Source of the DNA: Allobosea vaviloviae
GTDB lineage: Bacteria; Pseudomonadota; Alphaproteobacteria; Rhizobiales; Beijerinckiaceae
Assembly (NCBI RefSeq): GCF_001298265.1
Contig: NZ_LGSZ01000095.1
Span: 124,001-188,000, forward strand
DNA: 64,000 bases
Direction of reading: 5' to 3'
Under the pieces are notes generated by a model. It searched no databases. It saw only the letters and a program-made list of their open reading frames with translations, and was not told where the DNA came from. The translations under genes and the position numbers were made by a program. This document shows positions 8,713 through 17,336 of the stretch, one piece after another (the stretch's first letter is position 1; every line of letters begins with the position of its first letter).

Positions 8713-8822
8713 ACCGCCGTCCGGCGCCTGGCGTCCGCGACGGCTGTCTTCAGCCTGCCGCCGGTCGTCGCTAGGGTGATTTTCGCCTGGTCCGACGCCG
8801 TGACGGCGCGGAATCCGGTGCC

Positions 8823-9011
8823 ATGCCATCCCATCCATTGGCTCGCTTCGCGGGCTGCTTCGCGACTGGCGCAGGTGCCGCTGCGATCGCGCTCGTCGGT
8901 CTCGATCAGGCCGCCCCGCTCGCCGTCCCGCTGAAGGCCGCCTGGCTTTGGCTCAGCGGTACCGGCGCGGTCGCGCTCGGCATCGCTCTCCCGACGATCG
9001 CGCGCCTCTGA
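8823..9011 (+). CDS. Small hydrophobic protein, function unknown
   Basis: This short frame encodes 62 residues with two hydrophobic stretches (about 8-28 and 36-58), rich in Ala, Gly and Leu. It lies between the DUF2946-like gene and the PCuAC gene in the same direction. The ribosome binding site is weak (GGAATCCGGTGCC). I do not recognise the family. Its position and membrane character make a real small subunit plausible, but a chance frame in GC-rich DNA cannot be excluded. Confidence 0.4.
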   Translation: MPSHPLARFAGCFATGAGAAAIALVGLDQAAPLAVPLKAAWLWLSGTGAVALGIALPTIARL

Positions 9012-9101
9012 AAGCCCGCCGACAGGCCGGGCTCAAGCGCCTTCGCGCCCGACATCGAAAACAGGACAGGAAATGCCCACCACAACCGAGAGGACGCCTT
9101 C

Positions 9102-9587
9102 ATGAACAAGCCCATTCACTACATCGCTGCGATCGCGCTCACCCTGACCAGCGCTGTAGCGCTGGGGCATGATTTCGCCGCCGGAGCACTGAAAATCGGC
9201 CATCCCTGGACGCGTGCGACGCCAGACGGCGCCAAAGTCGCCGGCGGCTATCTCACCCTGCAAAACGGCGGCTCGGCTCCCGATCGCCTCCTGGGCGGCA
9301 GCAGCGACATCGCCGGCCGCATCGAGATTCATGAAATGGCGGTCAAGGACGGCGTGATGACCATGCGCCCGCTCGACAAGGGCCTCGAGGTCAAGCCCGG
9401 AGCCAGCGTCGAGCTAAAGCCCGGCGGCTATCACGTGATGTTCATGGACCTGAAGCGCCAGCTCAAGGAGGGCGAGACCGTCAAGGTCACGCTGAGCTTC
9501 GAGAAGGCCGGAATGCTGCCGGTCGAGTTCGCTGTCCAGTCCGTCGGCGCTCGCGAGCCGAGCCAGGGCTCCGGCCACAAGCACTGA
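9102..9587 (+). CDS. PCuAC-type periplasmic copper chaperone
   Basis: This 161-residue secreted protein has a signal peptide (residues 1-22) followed by a PCuAC (DUF461) cupredoxin-like domain. Copper ligands of the family are visible as H77 and M79 (IHEMAV), M88 (MTMRPL), and H111 and M113 (GGYHVMFM). The tail ends in GSGHKH, a possible extra metal site. The family binds Cu(I) in the periplasm and delivers it to cytochrome oxidase assembly or to other acceptors. Here it is 14 bp upstream of the first of two metal-chelate binding proteins, an unusual pairing that suggests copper loading or acquisition through the importer. The ribosome binding site GAGAGGA lies upstream. Confidence 0.88.
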   Translation: MNKPIHYIAAIALTLTSAVALGHDFAAGALKIGHPWTRATPDGAKVAGGYLTLQNGGSAPDRLLGGSSDIAGRIEIHEMAVKDGVMTMRPLDKGLEVKPGASVELKPGGYHVMFMDLKRQLKEGETVKVTLSFEKAGMLPVEFAVQSVGAREPSQGSGHKH

Positions 9588-9601
9588 AAACGGGAACCGT
9601 C

Positions 9602-10723
9602 ATGTCCATGCACAAGCTCGCATCACTCGCGCTCGGCGCCTTCGCCCTCGTCGCCTCGGCCGTCTCGGCGCTCGCCGCCCCCACCGAAATCTCCGATGCG
9701 CTCGGCCGCAAGGTCACGGTCGATCTGCCGGTCAAGCGCGTCGCGATGAATTTCAGCTTCGAGGAGTTCACGGCCGTCTCCGGGATCGATGGCTGGAGCA
9801 AGGTCGTCGGCATCTCGAGAGGGCCATGGGAGGGCTGGCGGCCGCTGAACTTCAGCCGCTACGTGGCTGTGATCCCCAACCTCGCCGCCATGCCGGATAT
9901 CGGCCAGACCGATGACGGCAGCTTCAGCGCCGAGAAGGTGATCGGGCTGAAGCCCGACGTGCTGCTGATGTCGGAATGGGGCTACAAATCCGCCAAGGCG
10001 CAGATGGAGCAGATCGAGGGTGCCGGCATTCCGGTCGTCATCATCGATTACAACGCCCAGCTCCTGGAACGCCATCTCGCTTCGACCCGCGCACTCGGCA
10101 AGGTCATGGGGCAGGAGGCCCGAGCCGAAGAGCTCGCGACACTCTACCAGAACAGCTTCGACGACATTCTAGCCCGCGTCGCCAAGGCCAAGGCCGCCGG
10201 CGTGCCGACGAAGAAGGTCTATGTCGAACTCGGCCAGGCCGGAGCCGACACCATCGGCAACACCTACAACGACACCATGTGGGGCAAGATCGTCACCACG
10301 CTCGGCGCGCAGAACATTGCGACCGGCAAGATCCCCGGCCCCTGGGGGCCGCTGAACGCGGAAGCGGTCATCGCCGAGAACCCGGACCTGATCGTCTTCA
10401 CCGCCTCCTCCTGGGTCGGCAAGCCGAAGGCCGTGCGGACGGGCTACGACGTCACCCCGGAACAGACCCGCGCCGGCCTGAAACCTTATTCCGAGAGGCC
10501 CGGCTGGACGGAGATCAGGGCGATGAAGGCCGGCGAGGTCAATGCTATCGAGCATGGCCTGTGCCGGGCGCTCTATGACTTTGTCGGGATGCAGTATCTC
10601 GCCAAGCGGCTCTATCCCGACCAGTTCGCAGACGTCGATCCGGTCGCGAGCCTCAAGGCCTATCACGAAAAATACCTTCCGATCGCCTTCAGCGGCACCT
10701 GGATGCTGCCGCTGAAGCCCTGA
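9602..10723 (+). CDS. FecB/TroA-like ABC transporter substrate-binding protein, copy 1
   Basis: This 373-residue periplasmic protein has a signal peptide ending near LAAPTE and the fold of the iron-chelate (class III, helical backbone) binding proteins. The N-terminal DALGRKVTVDLPVKRVA is the standard start of this family. The tail region GEVNAIEHGLCRALYDFVGMQYLAKRLYPD also fits. It is about three quarters identical to the product of the next gene over the first 100 mature residues (hand count), showing a tandem duplication. It is 14 bp after the copper chaperone gene. Likely ligand is an iron or copper chelate, or a tetrapyrrole; no TonB receptor is present in the window to tell which. Confidence 0.85.
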   Translation: MSMHKLASLALGAFALVASAVSALAAPTEISDALGRKVTVDLPVKRVAMNFSFEEFTAVSGIDGWSKVVGISRGPWEGWRPLNFSRYVAVIPNLAAMPDIGQTDDGSFSAEKVIGLKPDVLLMSEWGYKSAKAQMEQIEGAGIPVVIIDYNAQLLERHLASTRALGKVMGQEARAEELATLYQNSFDDILARVAKAKAAGVPTKKVYVELGQAGADTIGNTYNDTMWGKIVTTLGAQNIATGKIPGPWGPLNAEAVIAENPDLIVFTASSWVGKPKAVRTGYDVTPEQTRAGLKPYSERPGWTEIRAMKAGEVNAIEHGLCRALYDFVGMQYLAKRLYPDQFADVDPVASLKAYHEKYLPIAFSGTWMLPLKP

Positions 10724-10804
10724 AACGCACGCGGGTCGTCCGGGTCGAGCCTGCTGATTGCGCGTGCCCCGGGTGAAGCCTTCCTCGCCATCACGGAGAC
10801 TATC

Positions 10805-11914
10805 ATGATCGGTCTTTTCAGGGCCCTGCTGGTTGCAGCTGGCCTGCTTTTCAGTTGCGCGGCATCCCTGGCGGCGCCCACCGAGATCACCGACGCGCTG
10901 GGGCGCAAGGTCACGGTCGAGCTGCCGATCCGCCGCGTCGCGGTCAATTTCAACTTCGAGGAGTTCACGGCGGTCGCGGGCGTTGGCGGCTGGCAGAAGG
11001 TCGTCGGCATCTCGCGCACGGCCTGGGAAGGATGGCGGCCGGCGATCTTCAAGCGCTATGCCGCCGTTATCCCCAACCTCGCGGCCATGCCCGATATCGG
11101 CCTGATCGAGGATGGCAGCTTCAGCGCCGAGAAGCTGATCGCGCTGAAACCGGATGCCTTCCTGCTCGCCGACTGGATGTTCACGGCGCTAGGCAGCGAG
11201 CGCGAGCGCATTGAGGCGGCGGGCATCCCGATCCTCGTCATCGACTACAACGCCCAGATCCTCGAACGCCACTTGGCCTCGACGCGGGCGCTCGGCAAGA
11301 TCATGGGCGCCGAGGCGCGGGCGGAGGAGCTCGCGACCTTCTATGAGAGCCAGTATCGCGACGTTCTCGCCCGGGTCGCGAAGGCCAACGTCGCGCGCAA
11401 GCCACGCACCTATGTTGAGGTCGGGCCGGACGGCGCCGAGACCGCGGGCGTCAGCTACGCCACGACGATGTGGGGCAAGATCCTGACCTTGCTCGGCAGC
11501 GACAACATCGCCGTCGGCAAGCTCGCCGGGGCTTCCGGGCGGATGAACCCGGAAGCGGTCATCGCCGCCGATCCGGAGGTGATCTTCATCGCCGGCTCAT
11601 CCTGGGCCAACAAGCCGAAGGCGGTGAAGACGGGCTACGACATGACGCCCGAGCAAACCCGCACTTCGCTCGCGCCCTATGCGGCGCGGGCCGGATGGGC
11701 GGATCTGTCGGCCGTTCGATCCGGCAACGTCAACGCGATCGAACACGGGCTGAGCCGCTCGCTCTTCGATTTCGTGGCCATGCAATATATCGGCAAACGG
11801 CTTTATCCGGCGGCCTTTGCCGACGTCGATCCCGACGCCTCATTCCGGGCCTATCACGAGAGGTATCTGCCCGTGGCCTATGGCGGCAGCTGGATGCTGC
11901 CGCTGAAGCCATGA
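10805..11914 (+). CDS. FecB/TroA-like ABC transporter substrate-binding protein, copy 2
   Basis: This 369-residue protein is the paralogue of the preceding gene, with its own signal peptide (ending near AASLAAPTE) and its own ribosome binding site (GGAG, 7 bases before ATG). Shared blocks include NFEEFTAVAG, IPNLAAMPDIG and IEHGLSRSLFDFVAMQYIGKRLYP. Differences cluster in the middle (for example residues after GPDGAETAGVSYATTMWG), where ligand specificity would be set. Its stop overlaps the permease start (ATGA), so this copy is translationally coupled to the permease while copy 1 is not. Confidence 0.85.
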   Translation: MIGLFRALLVAAGLLFSCAASLAAPTEITDALGRKVTVELPIRRVAVNFNFEEFTAVAGVGGWQKVVGISRTAWEGWRPAIFKRYAAVIPNLAAMPDIGLIEDGSFSAEKLIALKPDAFLLADWMFTALGSERERIEAAGIPILVIDYNAQILERHLASTRALGKIMGAEARAEELATFYESQYRDVLARVAKANVARKPRTYVEVGPDGAETAGVSYATTMWGKILTLLGSDNIAVGKLAGASGRMNPEAVIAADPEVIFIAGSSWANKPKAVKTGYDMTPEQTRTSLAPYAARAGWADLSAVRSGNVNAIEHGLSRSLFDFVAMQYIGKRLYPAAFADVDPDASFRAYHERYLPVAYGGSWMLPLKP

Positions 11915-12975
11915 GCGCGCCGCTCTCCACCGCGCTCGGCGAGGGCGCCGTCGATGCGTTGTATGCCCGTCTCGCCGGGCGGCGGCGCATGGTCCTGCTC
12001 GTCGGGCTCGCCGCGATCGCCGTCAGCCTGGTTCTCGATGTGGCGACGGGGCCGGCACTGCTTCCGATCGGAGCCGTCGCAAAATCGGTCTTCGGTCTTG
12101 CGCAGGACCGCACCATCGATGCGATCGTCTGGTCGATCCGCCTGCCGATCGCCTTCGTGGCGCTGGCCGTCGGCGCCGCGCTCGGTCTCTCCGGCGGGAT
12201 CATGCAGACCATCCTGAACAACCCGCTGGCATCGAGCTACACGCTCGGCGTCTCGGCGGGGGCGGGCTTCGGCGCGGCGCTGGTCATCGTTTTGGGCGTC
12301 GCCTTCCCGTTGCCCGAAACCTGGGCGATTCCCGCGATGGCCTTCCTCTTCGCAGGGCTTGCCTGCGCTGGCGTCTATGCGATCGGCAGCCTGCGTGGCT
12401 CGTCTCCGGAGATGCTGGTGCTGGGCGGCATCGCGCTGCTCTTCCTGTTCCAGGCTCTGCTGGCTCTGCTGCAATTCGTCGCGTCGCCCGAAGCGCTGCA
12501 GCAGATCGTGTTCTGGCTGTTCGGCTCCCTCCAGAAAGCCAGCTGGTCGAAGCTCTGGATCATCGTCGCGGTGCTTGCGCTGGCGCTGCCGCCGCTGCTG
12601 CTCGATGCCTGGCGGCTGACCGCGCTGAAGCTCGGCGACGAGCGGGCGAGGGGCCTGGGCGTGGATGTCGCCCGTCTGCGCATGCGCTCCTTCGCGATCA
12701 TCTCGGCCCTGACCGGCGTCGCGGTCGCCTTCGTCGGGACGATCGGTTTCGTCGGCCTCGTCGCCCCGCATATGGCGCGCATGCTGGTCGGGGAGGATCA
12801 GCGCGGGCTGCTGCCGGCCTCGGCGCTGTTTGGAGCGCTGCTGCTGTCGCTTGCCTCCATCGCAAGCAAGACGGTGCTGCCGGGCGCGATCGTGCCGATC
12901 GGGATCGTCACCTCGCTGATCGGCGTGCCCTTCTTCGTCTGGCTCATCATCCGCAGCCGGAGGGCCTTCTGGTGA
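11911..12975 (+). CDS. FecCD-family ABC transporter permease
   Basis: This 354-residue permease has the roughly ten membrane helices and motifs of the FecCD/BtuC family, including RLPIAFVALAVGAALGLSGG (GAALGLSGGxMQ), NNPLASSYTLGVSAGAGFGA and FVGLVAPHMAR. The start ATG at 11911 overlaps the upstream stop as ATGA; a much longer upstream frame is an artefact. Only one permease gene is present, so a homodimer is expected, as in BtuC2. It carries metal-chelate or cobalamin-like cargo across the inner membrane. Confidence 0.92.
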   Translation: MSAPLSTALGEGAVDALYARLAGRRRMVLLVGLAAIAVSLVLDVATGPALLPIGAVAKSVFGLAQDRTIDAIVWSIRLPIAFVALAVGAALGLSGGIMQTILNNPLASSYTLGVSAGAGFGAALVIVLGVAFPLPETWAIPAMAFLFAGLACAGVYAIGSLRGSSPEMLVLGGIALLFLFQALLALLQFVASPEALQQIVFWLFGSLQKASWSKLWIIVAVLALALPPLLLDAWRLTALKLGDERARGLGVDVARLRMRSFAIISALTGVAVAFVGTIGFVGLVAPHMARMLVGEDQRGLLPASALFGALLLSLASIASKTVLPGAIVPIGIVTSLIGVPFFVWLIIRSRRAFW

Positions 12976-13718
12976 AAGTCCGGATCGAGGATCTCTCCGT
13001 CCGCTACGGTGCGACGACGGCGCTCGCCGGCCTCGACCTGACAGCCGAACCCGCCGCAGTCCTGGCCGTCATCGGACCCAACGGCTCGGGCAAGTCGTCG
13101 CTCATCAAGGCCGTCGCAGGGCTGGTGCCGCATCGAGGCCATATCGTCTTCGAAGCCGGGAACGGATCGGAGCGACGCATCGGCTACATGCCACAGGATA
13201 TTTCGAGCCGTGCCGCGCTCACGGTTCTGGAAGCGGTCCTGCTGGGGCGCCTGGGTCGGCTGGGCTTGCGTGTGAAGTCGAGCGATCTCGCCATGGCAGG
13301 CGCGGTGCTGGACGAACTCGGCCTTCGCCATCTCGCGGGGCGCTATCTGGGCGAGCTCAGCGGTGGTCAGCGACAGCTCGTCTTCCTGGCGCAGGCGCTG
13401 GCATCCGAACCCAACCTGCTCCTGCTCGACGAGCCGATCAGTGCGCTCGACATCCGCCACCAGTTGGAGGTCATGCAGATCGTTCGCCGGCTGACGCATC
13501 AGCGTCGCCTGACGACGATCGTCATCCTCCATGACCTCAACATCGCCGCTCGTTTTGCAGACCGCATCGCGGTCATGTGCCGGGGGCGGTTGATCTGCCA
13601 TGGCTCGCCGAAAGCCGTGATCGAACCCGCTATGATCGCCGAGGTTTTCGGCGTCGAGGCGGCCATGTCCTCGACGCCGGATGGTTCGTTGATCGTCACA
13701 CCGCTGAGGGCGGTGTGA
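12972..13718 (+). CDS. FepC/BtuD-like ABC transporter ATPase
   Basis: This 248-residue ATPase has Walker A GPNGSGKSS at residues 35-43, a signature ELSGGQRQLVF, and Walker B LLLLDEPISALD. It belongs to the FecE/FepC group that serves FecCD permeases. It starts with GTG and overlaps the permease stop as GTGA. It is the last gene of the metal operon and ends inside a 10-bp stem hairpin. Confidence 0.92.
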   Translation: MKVRIEDLSVRYGATTALAGLDLTAEPAAVLAVIGPNGSGKSSLIKAVAGLVPHRGHIVFEAGNGSERRIGYMPQDISSRAALTVLEAVLLGRLGRLGLRVKSSDLAMAGAVLDELGLRHLAGRYLGELSGGQRQLVFLAQALASEPNLLLLDEPISALDIRHQLEVMQIVRRLTHQRRLTTIVILHDLNIAARFADRIAVMCRGRLICHGSPKAVIEPAMIAEVFGVEAAMSSTPDGSLIVTPLRAV

Positions 13719-13719
13719 C
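13695..13719 (+). terminator. Perfect 10-bp stem hairpin over the ATPase stop codon
   Basis: GTCACACCGC at 13695-13704 and GCGGTGTGAC at 13710-13719 form a perfect stem with a 5-base loop. It includes the stop codon of the ATPase gene and lies before a convergent regulator gene. No T-run follows, so it may slow 3' decay or act with Rho rather than be a classical intrinsic terminator. Confidence 0.45.
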
Positions 13720-13982
13720 GGCCTGCTGCAGCGGAAAGGCGGCTGACATCGGAGGCCCCGGGGCCCAGAGTACGGCGCTTGGGGCATGCCTCGATGCCCG
13801 TGTCATGGTCGCAATGCGCTTCTGGTCGATCGCATGCGCCTGCGACCGGGCGACGACCCTTCGGCCCGTTCTCGCTTGGCATGTGCGATCGTTCTTTGCC
13901 GCACAGCGCAGGCGGTCGGCGTCGAAGGAGTGTCGCAAGGCGACCAAGCCAACTCCGGTCGCCAGCGCGATCGTCGATCCCA

Positions 13983-14996
13983 TCAGAACTTCAGCAGGCA
14001 TTCCCGCAACGTCACTGGCAGATCTGACGCCGGCGCGGTTTGCCTGACGCGCAGCATCTGGCCCGCGACCGCTGCGGCGCGGACATCGCGCGGGTTCAGG
14101 TCGAATTCCTGCTTGAAGGCGCGGCTGAAGCTGGATGCATCCTCGAAGCACAGCGCATCGGCGATGGCGTTGATGCTGGCGCCATTGGCGGTATCGGAGA
14201 GATCCGCATATCCGCGCAGCAGGCGCCGGTGCCGGATGTAGCGCGCGACACCGCCATCGTCCTGGAAAAGGCGGTAGAGCTGCGTGCGAGACATCCCGAC
14301 CGCGCGGCAGAGCATGGTTGCGTCGAGCCTCGGCTCGCGCAGGTTCTGGTCGATGAACTGCCGGACCTTTTCCCGCCGCGTCACACTGATCTGGCTGGAG
14401 GCGAGGTCGAGACGGTCCGCCGAGGGGGCGGTACAGGCCAGCACCATGGCGCGTACAGCATTGGTCAAGCGCGGCATGTCCGCTGCCTCGAGCTCACCGA
14501 AGCTGCGCTGGAGCAGGCCGATATAGTCTCCCAGGAGCCGGCCGAGAGGCGTGTCGAGGGCCTGTGCCTGCGCCGCGTCGAGCAGCGGCGCGAGTTCCCG
14601 GAAGCTGTCGCGGGGCAGGTAGAGTTGCAGGCGCTCGTCGCTCGACCGCTGGCTGACGAGCTCGCGGCCGAGCGAGGCGACATAGGGCACCGAAGCCGGG
14701 ACGTCGAGGGTAAGCCCCCCGCCGCCCGATCCCAGCGTCCGGCGATGGCCGAGCGTGATCACCCAGTGGTCGATCGGGTTCGAGCGCAGCAGCGCGGTAT
14801 CGCGCACCGCGGTAAGGGCAGGGGCCTTGACGTGACTGAGGCCGAATTCGTCCAGCGTCCAGACCACGCTGGTCGCGGCGAAACCGGCCTCGCTCTCGTG
14901 CAAAGCGATGTTGAAGACGCCGTCGAACCAGCCTTGCCACGCGTCGAACTGTTCCCGAATGGGCAAGTCCGTGGTCGTGAAGCGGACTGGAATCAT
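13983..14996 (-). CDS. AraC family transcriptional regulator
   Basis: This regulator of about 337 residues has an N-terminal AraC-binding-like domain (VRFTTTDLPIREQFDAWQGWF) and a C-terminal AraC helix-turn-helix (AVGMSRTQLYRLFQDDGGVARYIRHRRL and ALCFEDASSFSRAFKQEFDLNPRDVR). This N-terminal type is typical of the FeaR/OruR-like subgroup. The start at 14996 follows a GGGGGG ribosome binding site; an upstream start at 15053 would add a proline-rich leader. It is convergent with the metal-chelate importer, which it may regulate, although the link is only by proximity. It resembles the regulator at 21872-22966. Confidence 0.85.
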   Translation of the reverse strand: MIPVRFTTTDLPIREQFDAWQGWFDGVFNIALHESEAGFAATSVVWTLDEFGLSHVKAPALTAVRDTALLRSNPIDHWVITLGHRRTLGSGGGGLTLDVPASVPYVASLGRELVSQRSSDERLQLYLPRDSFRELAPLLDAAQAQALDTPLGRLLGDYIGLLQRSFGELEAADMPRLTNAVRAMVLACTAPSADRLDLASSQISVTRREKVRQFIDQNLREPRLDATMLCRAVGMSRTQLYRLFQDDGGVARYIRHRRLLRGYADLSDTANGASINAIADALCFEDASSFSRAFKQEFDLNPRDVRAAAVAGQMLRVRQTAPASDLPVTLRECLLKF

Positions 14997-15173
14997 GATG
15001 CCCCCCGGCATGTCGAGTGCCGGAGGGTAACACGGCGGGCCAGGAAGTGACATGCGCAGCGAGATGCCGCGAATGCAGAAGCCGCGTGGCTCGAGATCTC
15101 GGCGGCATCTACGGCAGACGGCTCCTAAGCGCCGGAGGTCGCCTGCCTGTCGCGAATGCGACCCGGTTGCCGA

Positions 15174-15401
15174 TCACCAGCGGCGGCAGACCTGGATCCG
15201 GCGCGTCTGCCAGCGACCGCGATGGTCGCGGAAGCGCCGTGTCTCCCACCAGCAGCGGCGTCCGCGATGCCACTGCACCTGCTCGACCCCGGACTCGTCG
15301 CTGAGGCCCGGCACCGCGGCGACGGGAGCGGCGGAAGCGCCGCCGCCGGAGAGCCCCGCCCAGCCCAAGGCCGCGGCGACGGCGAATGCACGAATCCACA
15401 T
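15174..15401 (-). CDS. Small secreted Trp/Arg/Cys-rich protein
   Basis: This 75-residue protein has a signal peptide (MWIRAFAVAAALGWAGLSGG..ASA) and a basic mature part, GRRCWWETRRFRDHRGRW and RRIQVCRRW, with two cysteines. A ribosome binding site (AAGGGAAACGACC) precedes the ATG. Similar tiny secreted proteins are frequent in Hyphomicrobiales, but I know no function. It follows the SLC13 permease gene by 43 bp in the same direction. Confidence 0.6.
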   Translation of the reverse strand: MWIRAFAVAAALGWAGLSGGGASAAPVAAVPGLSDESGVEQVQWHRGRRCWWETRRFRDHRGRWQTRRIQVCRRW

Positions 15402-15444
15402 GGTCGTTTCCCTTCCCGATTGAGGCGGTGCGTGCGCCCGCCGC

Positions 15445-17283
15445 TCAGAAGCGCCAGATCAGCGGCACGATGAAGACCGCCACGATGAAGAACCAGATCA
15501 GCAGGGGCAGGCCGAGCTTCCAGTAATCGCTGAAGGCGTAGCCGCCGGGTCCCATGACCATGAGATTGGTCGGGGTGGCGATCGGGGTCAGGAAGGCGCC
15601 CGCCGCTGCGACCGCCGTGCTCATCAGTACGGGCTTGGGCGAGATGCCCATGCTGGCGGCGGCGGCGACGCCGATCGGGATCACGATCAGCGCGGTGGCG
15701 GTGTTGCTGATGAGCTGCCCCATCACCGCCGTGAGGATGAAGAGGCCGGCCAGCAGCGCCATCGGCCCGGCGTCCCCGACCATCAGCACGAGCCGCTCGG
15801 CCAGCAGCTTGGCCGCGCCGGTTTCGACCATCGCCGTCGAGAGCGGCATCATGGCGCCGACAAGGATGACCGTTGTCCAGCTGATCGCGCGGTAGGACTG
15901 TTCGACGGTCATGATGCCCGTCAGGATGATGGCGCCCGCGGCGAGCAGGCCAGCCACCGCCGGCGGCACGATGCCGGTGGCCAGCAGAAGGACCATGCCG
16001 AACAGGATGATGACGGCCTGCTTGGCGCCTGGCCCCATCGGCACGGCCTGACGGCGGACGAGCTCCGGTGAACTGACGACCAGCACGTCGGGGTCGTCGA
16101 GATGGGTGTCGAGCGCCTTCCAGGTGCCCTGCAGCAGCATGGTGTCGCCGGCTTCCAGCACGATGGCGCCGGCCTGGGTCGTGGCGCTCTGCGCCGCGAT
16201 CTCGTTGCCGGAGCGCTGCACGGCGAGGATGATCAGGTCGCCGCTGTCTGTGACCATGCCCGGAAAGACGCTTTGCGCGATGAGGCCGGACCGCGGCGGG
16301 ATCACCACCTCGGCGAGGCCCGAGCGCCGGTTGAACAGCGTCTCTTCGCCGGCGCCAGTCGCTGCGCTCTCGTCACGGAAAGCCAGATGCATGGCGGCCG
16401 CGAAGTTGGCCGCGGCCTCCGTGTCGCCGCGCAGCAGGACATGGTCGCCCTCGGCGATTGCGTCGCGACGCAGCGGGCCGGCGCTGTCGCCCTCCTGGAT
16501 CGCGACGAGCTGCAGGCCGGGGAAGGCGGCAAGGTCGATCGAGGCCGCCGGCTTGCCGACATAGGGGCAGGTGGCGCGCACGCGCAGCTGGTAGATCCCA
16601 CTGGCGAGCCCGTACTGCTCGACCAGCGTCTTGGCATGGCGGCTGAAATCGGCCGGCATGGTCGCGCCGTTGCGCTCGGGCAGCAGCTTCTGGCCGAACA
16701 GGATCATGATCGCCATCGACCCGGCGAGCAGCGGAATGCCGGCGAGAGCGAATTCGAAGAAGCCGAACCCACCGACGCCGGCATCCATGCCGGCCTCCGA
16801 GACGAGGACATTGACCGGCGTGCCGGTCAGGGCCAGCATCGAGCCGGCATGGGCGGCGAAGACCAGCGGCATCAGGAGCTGCGAGGAGTTGCGCTTCAGC
16901 CGCACCGCGATGACCACGACCACGGGCAGGAGCGCCGCCACCGCACCGTTGACGCTGATCAACGCGGTGAGCAGCGAGACCAGCCCCATGGTGAGCAGCA
17001 GCAGGCGGGTCCGGCTCTCCTCGCCCGCGCCTTTGATCAGGAGCTGCCCGGCCCAGGCGGTGACGCCGGTGACCTCGAGGCCCGACGACACCACGAAGAG
17101 CGCGGCGATGAAGATCACCGCCGGGTCGCCGAGCCCGCCCAGCGCCTGCGGCAGGGTCAGAACGCCGGTCGCCCAGAGCGACAGCGCCGTGCCCATCGCC
17201 ACCAGCACGACCGGCACCCTGTTCGTGACGAACAGGACGACCGCCGCGGCGATAATGAGGGCTGTATAGGCTATCGGGCTCAC
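15445..17283 (-). CDS. SLC13/DASS-type permease with two TrkA-C (RCK_C) domains
   Basis: This 612-residue transporter has an N-terminal membrane half (residues 1-190), a soluble insert with two RCK_C-like domains (about 205-390, for example IYQLRVRATCPYVGKPAASI and VVIPPRSGLIAQSVFPGM), and a second membrane half ending in VFIVPLIWRF. Family motifs ALTGTPVNVLVSEA and TPIATPTNLMVMGPGGYAFSDYW resemble the SNT signatures of sodium/dicarboxylate or sulfate carriers. Translation starts with GTG preceded by GGAG. It follows an M20 peptidase and an AbgT transporter in one direction. A close paralogue is encoded at 40629-42491. Confidence 0.88.
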   Translation of the reverse strand: MSPIAYTALIIAAAVVLFVTNRVPVVLVAMGTALSLWATGVLTLPQALGGLGDPAVIFIAALFVVSSGLEVTGVTAWAGQLLIKGAGEESRTRLLLLTMGLVSLLTALISVNGAVAALLPVVVVIAVRLKRNSSQLLMPLVFAAHAGSMLALTGTPVNVLVSEAGMDAGVGGFGFFEFALAGIPLLAGSMAIMILFGQKLLPERNGATMPADFSRHAKTLVEQYGLASGIYQLRVRATCPYVGKPAASIDLAAFPGLQLVAIQEGDSAGPLRRDAIAEGDHVLLRGDTEAAANFAAAMHLAFRDESAATGAGEETLFNRRSGLAEVVIPPRSGLIAQSVFPGMVTDSGDLIILAVQRSGNEIAAQSATTQAGAIVLEAGDTMLLQGTWKALDTHLDDPDVLVVSSPELVRRQAVPMGPGAKQAVIILFGMVLLLATGIVPPAVAGLLAAGAIILTGIMTVEQSYRAISWTTVILVGAMMPLSTAMVETGAAKLLAERLVLMVGDAGPMALLAGLFILTAVMGQLISNTATALIVIPIGVAAAASMGISPKPVLMSTAVAAAGAFLTPIATPTNLMVMGPGGYAFSDYWKLGLPLLIWFFIVAVFIVPLIWRF

Positions 17284-17336
17284 GCGTCAGCTCCTCGTTG
17301 GGCCTTGTTCGACGGGCGCGCCGCCGGAACGGTCTG

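Noticed and set aside
9012..9101. Weak inverted repeat AGCCCG...CGGGCT before the PCuAC gene
   Set aside because: Six-base arms are expected by chance in such GC-rich DNA and no T-run or conserved context supports a terminator.
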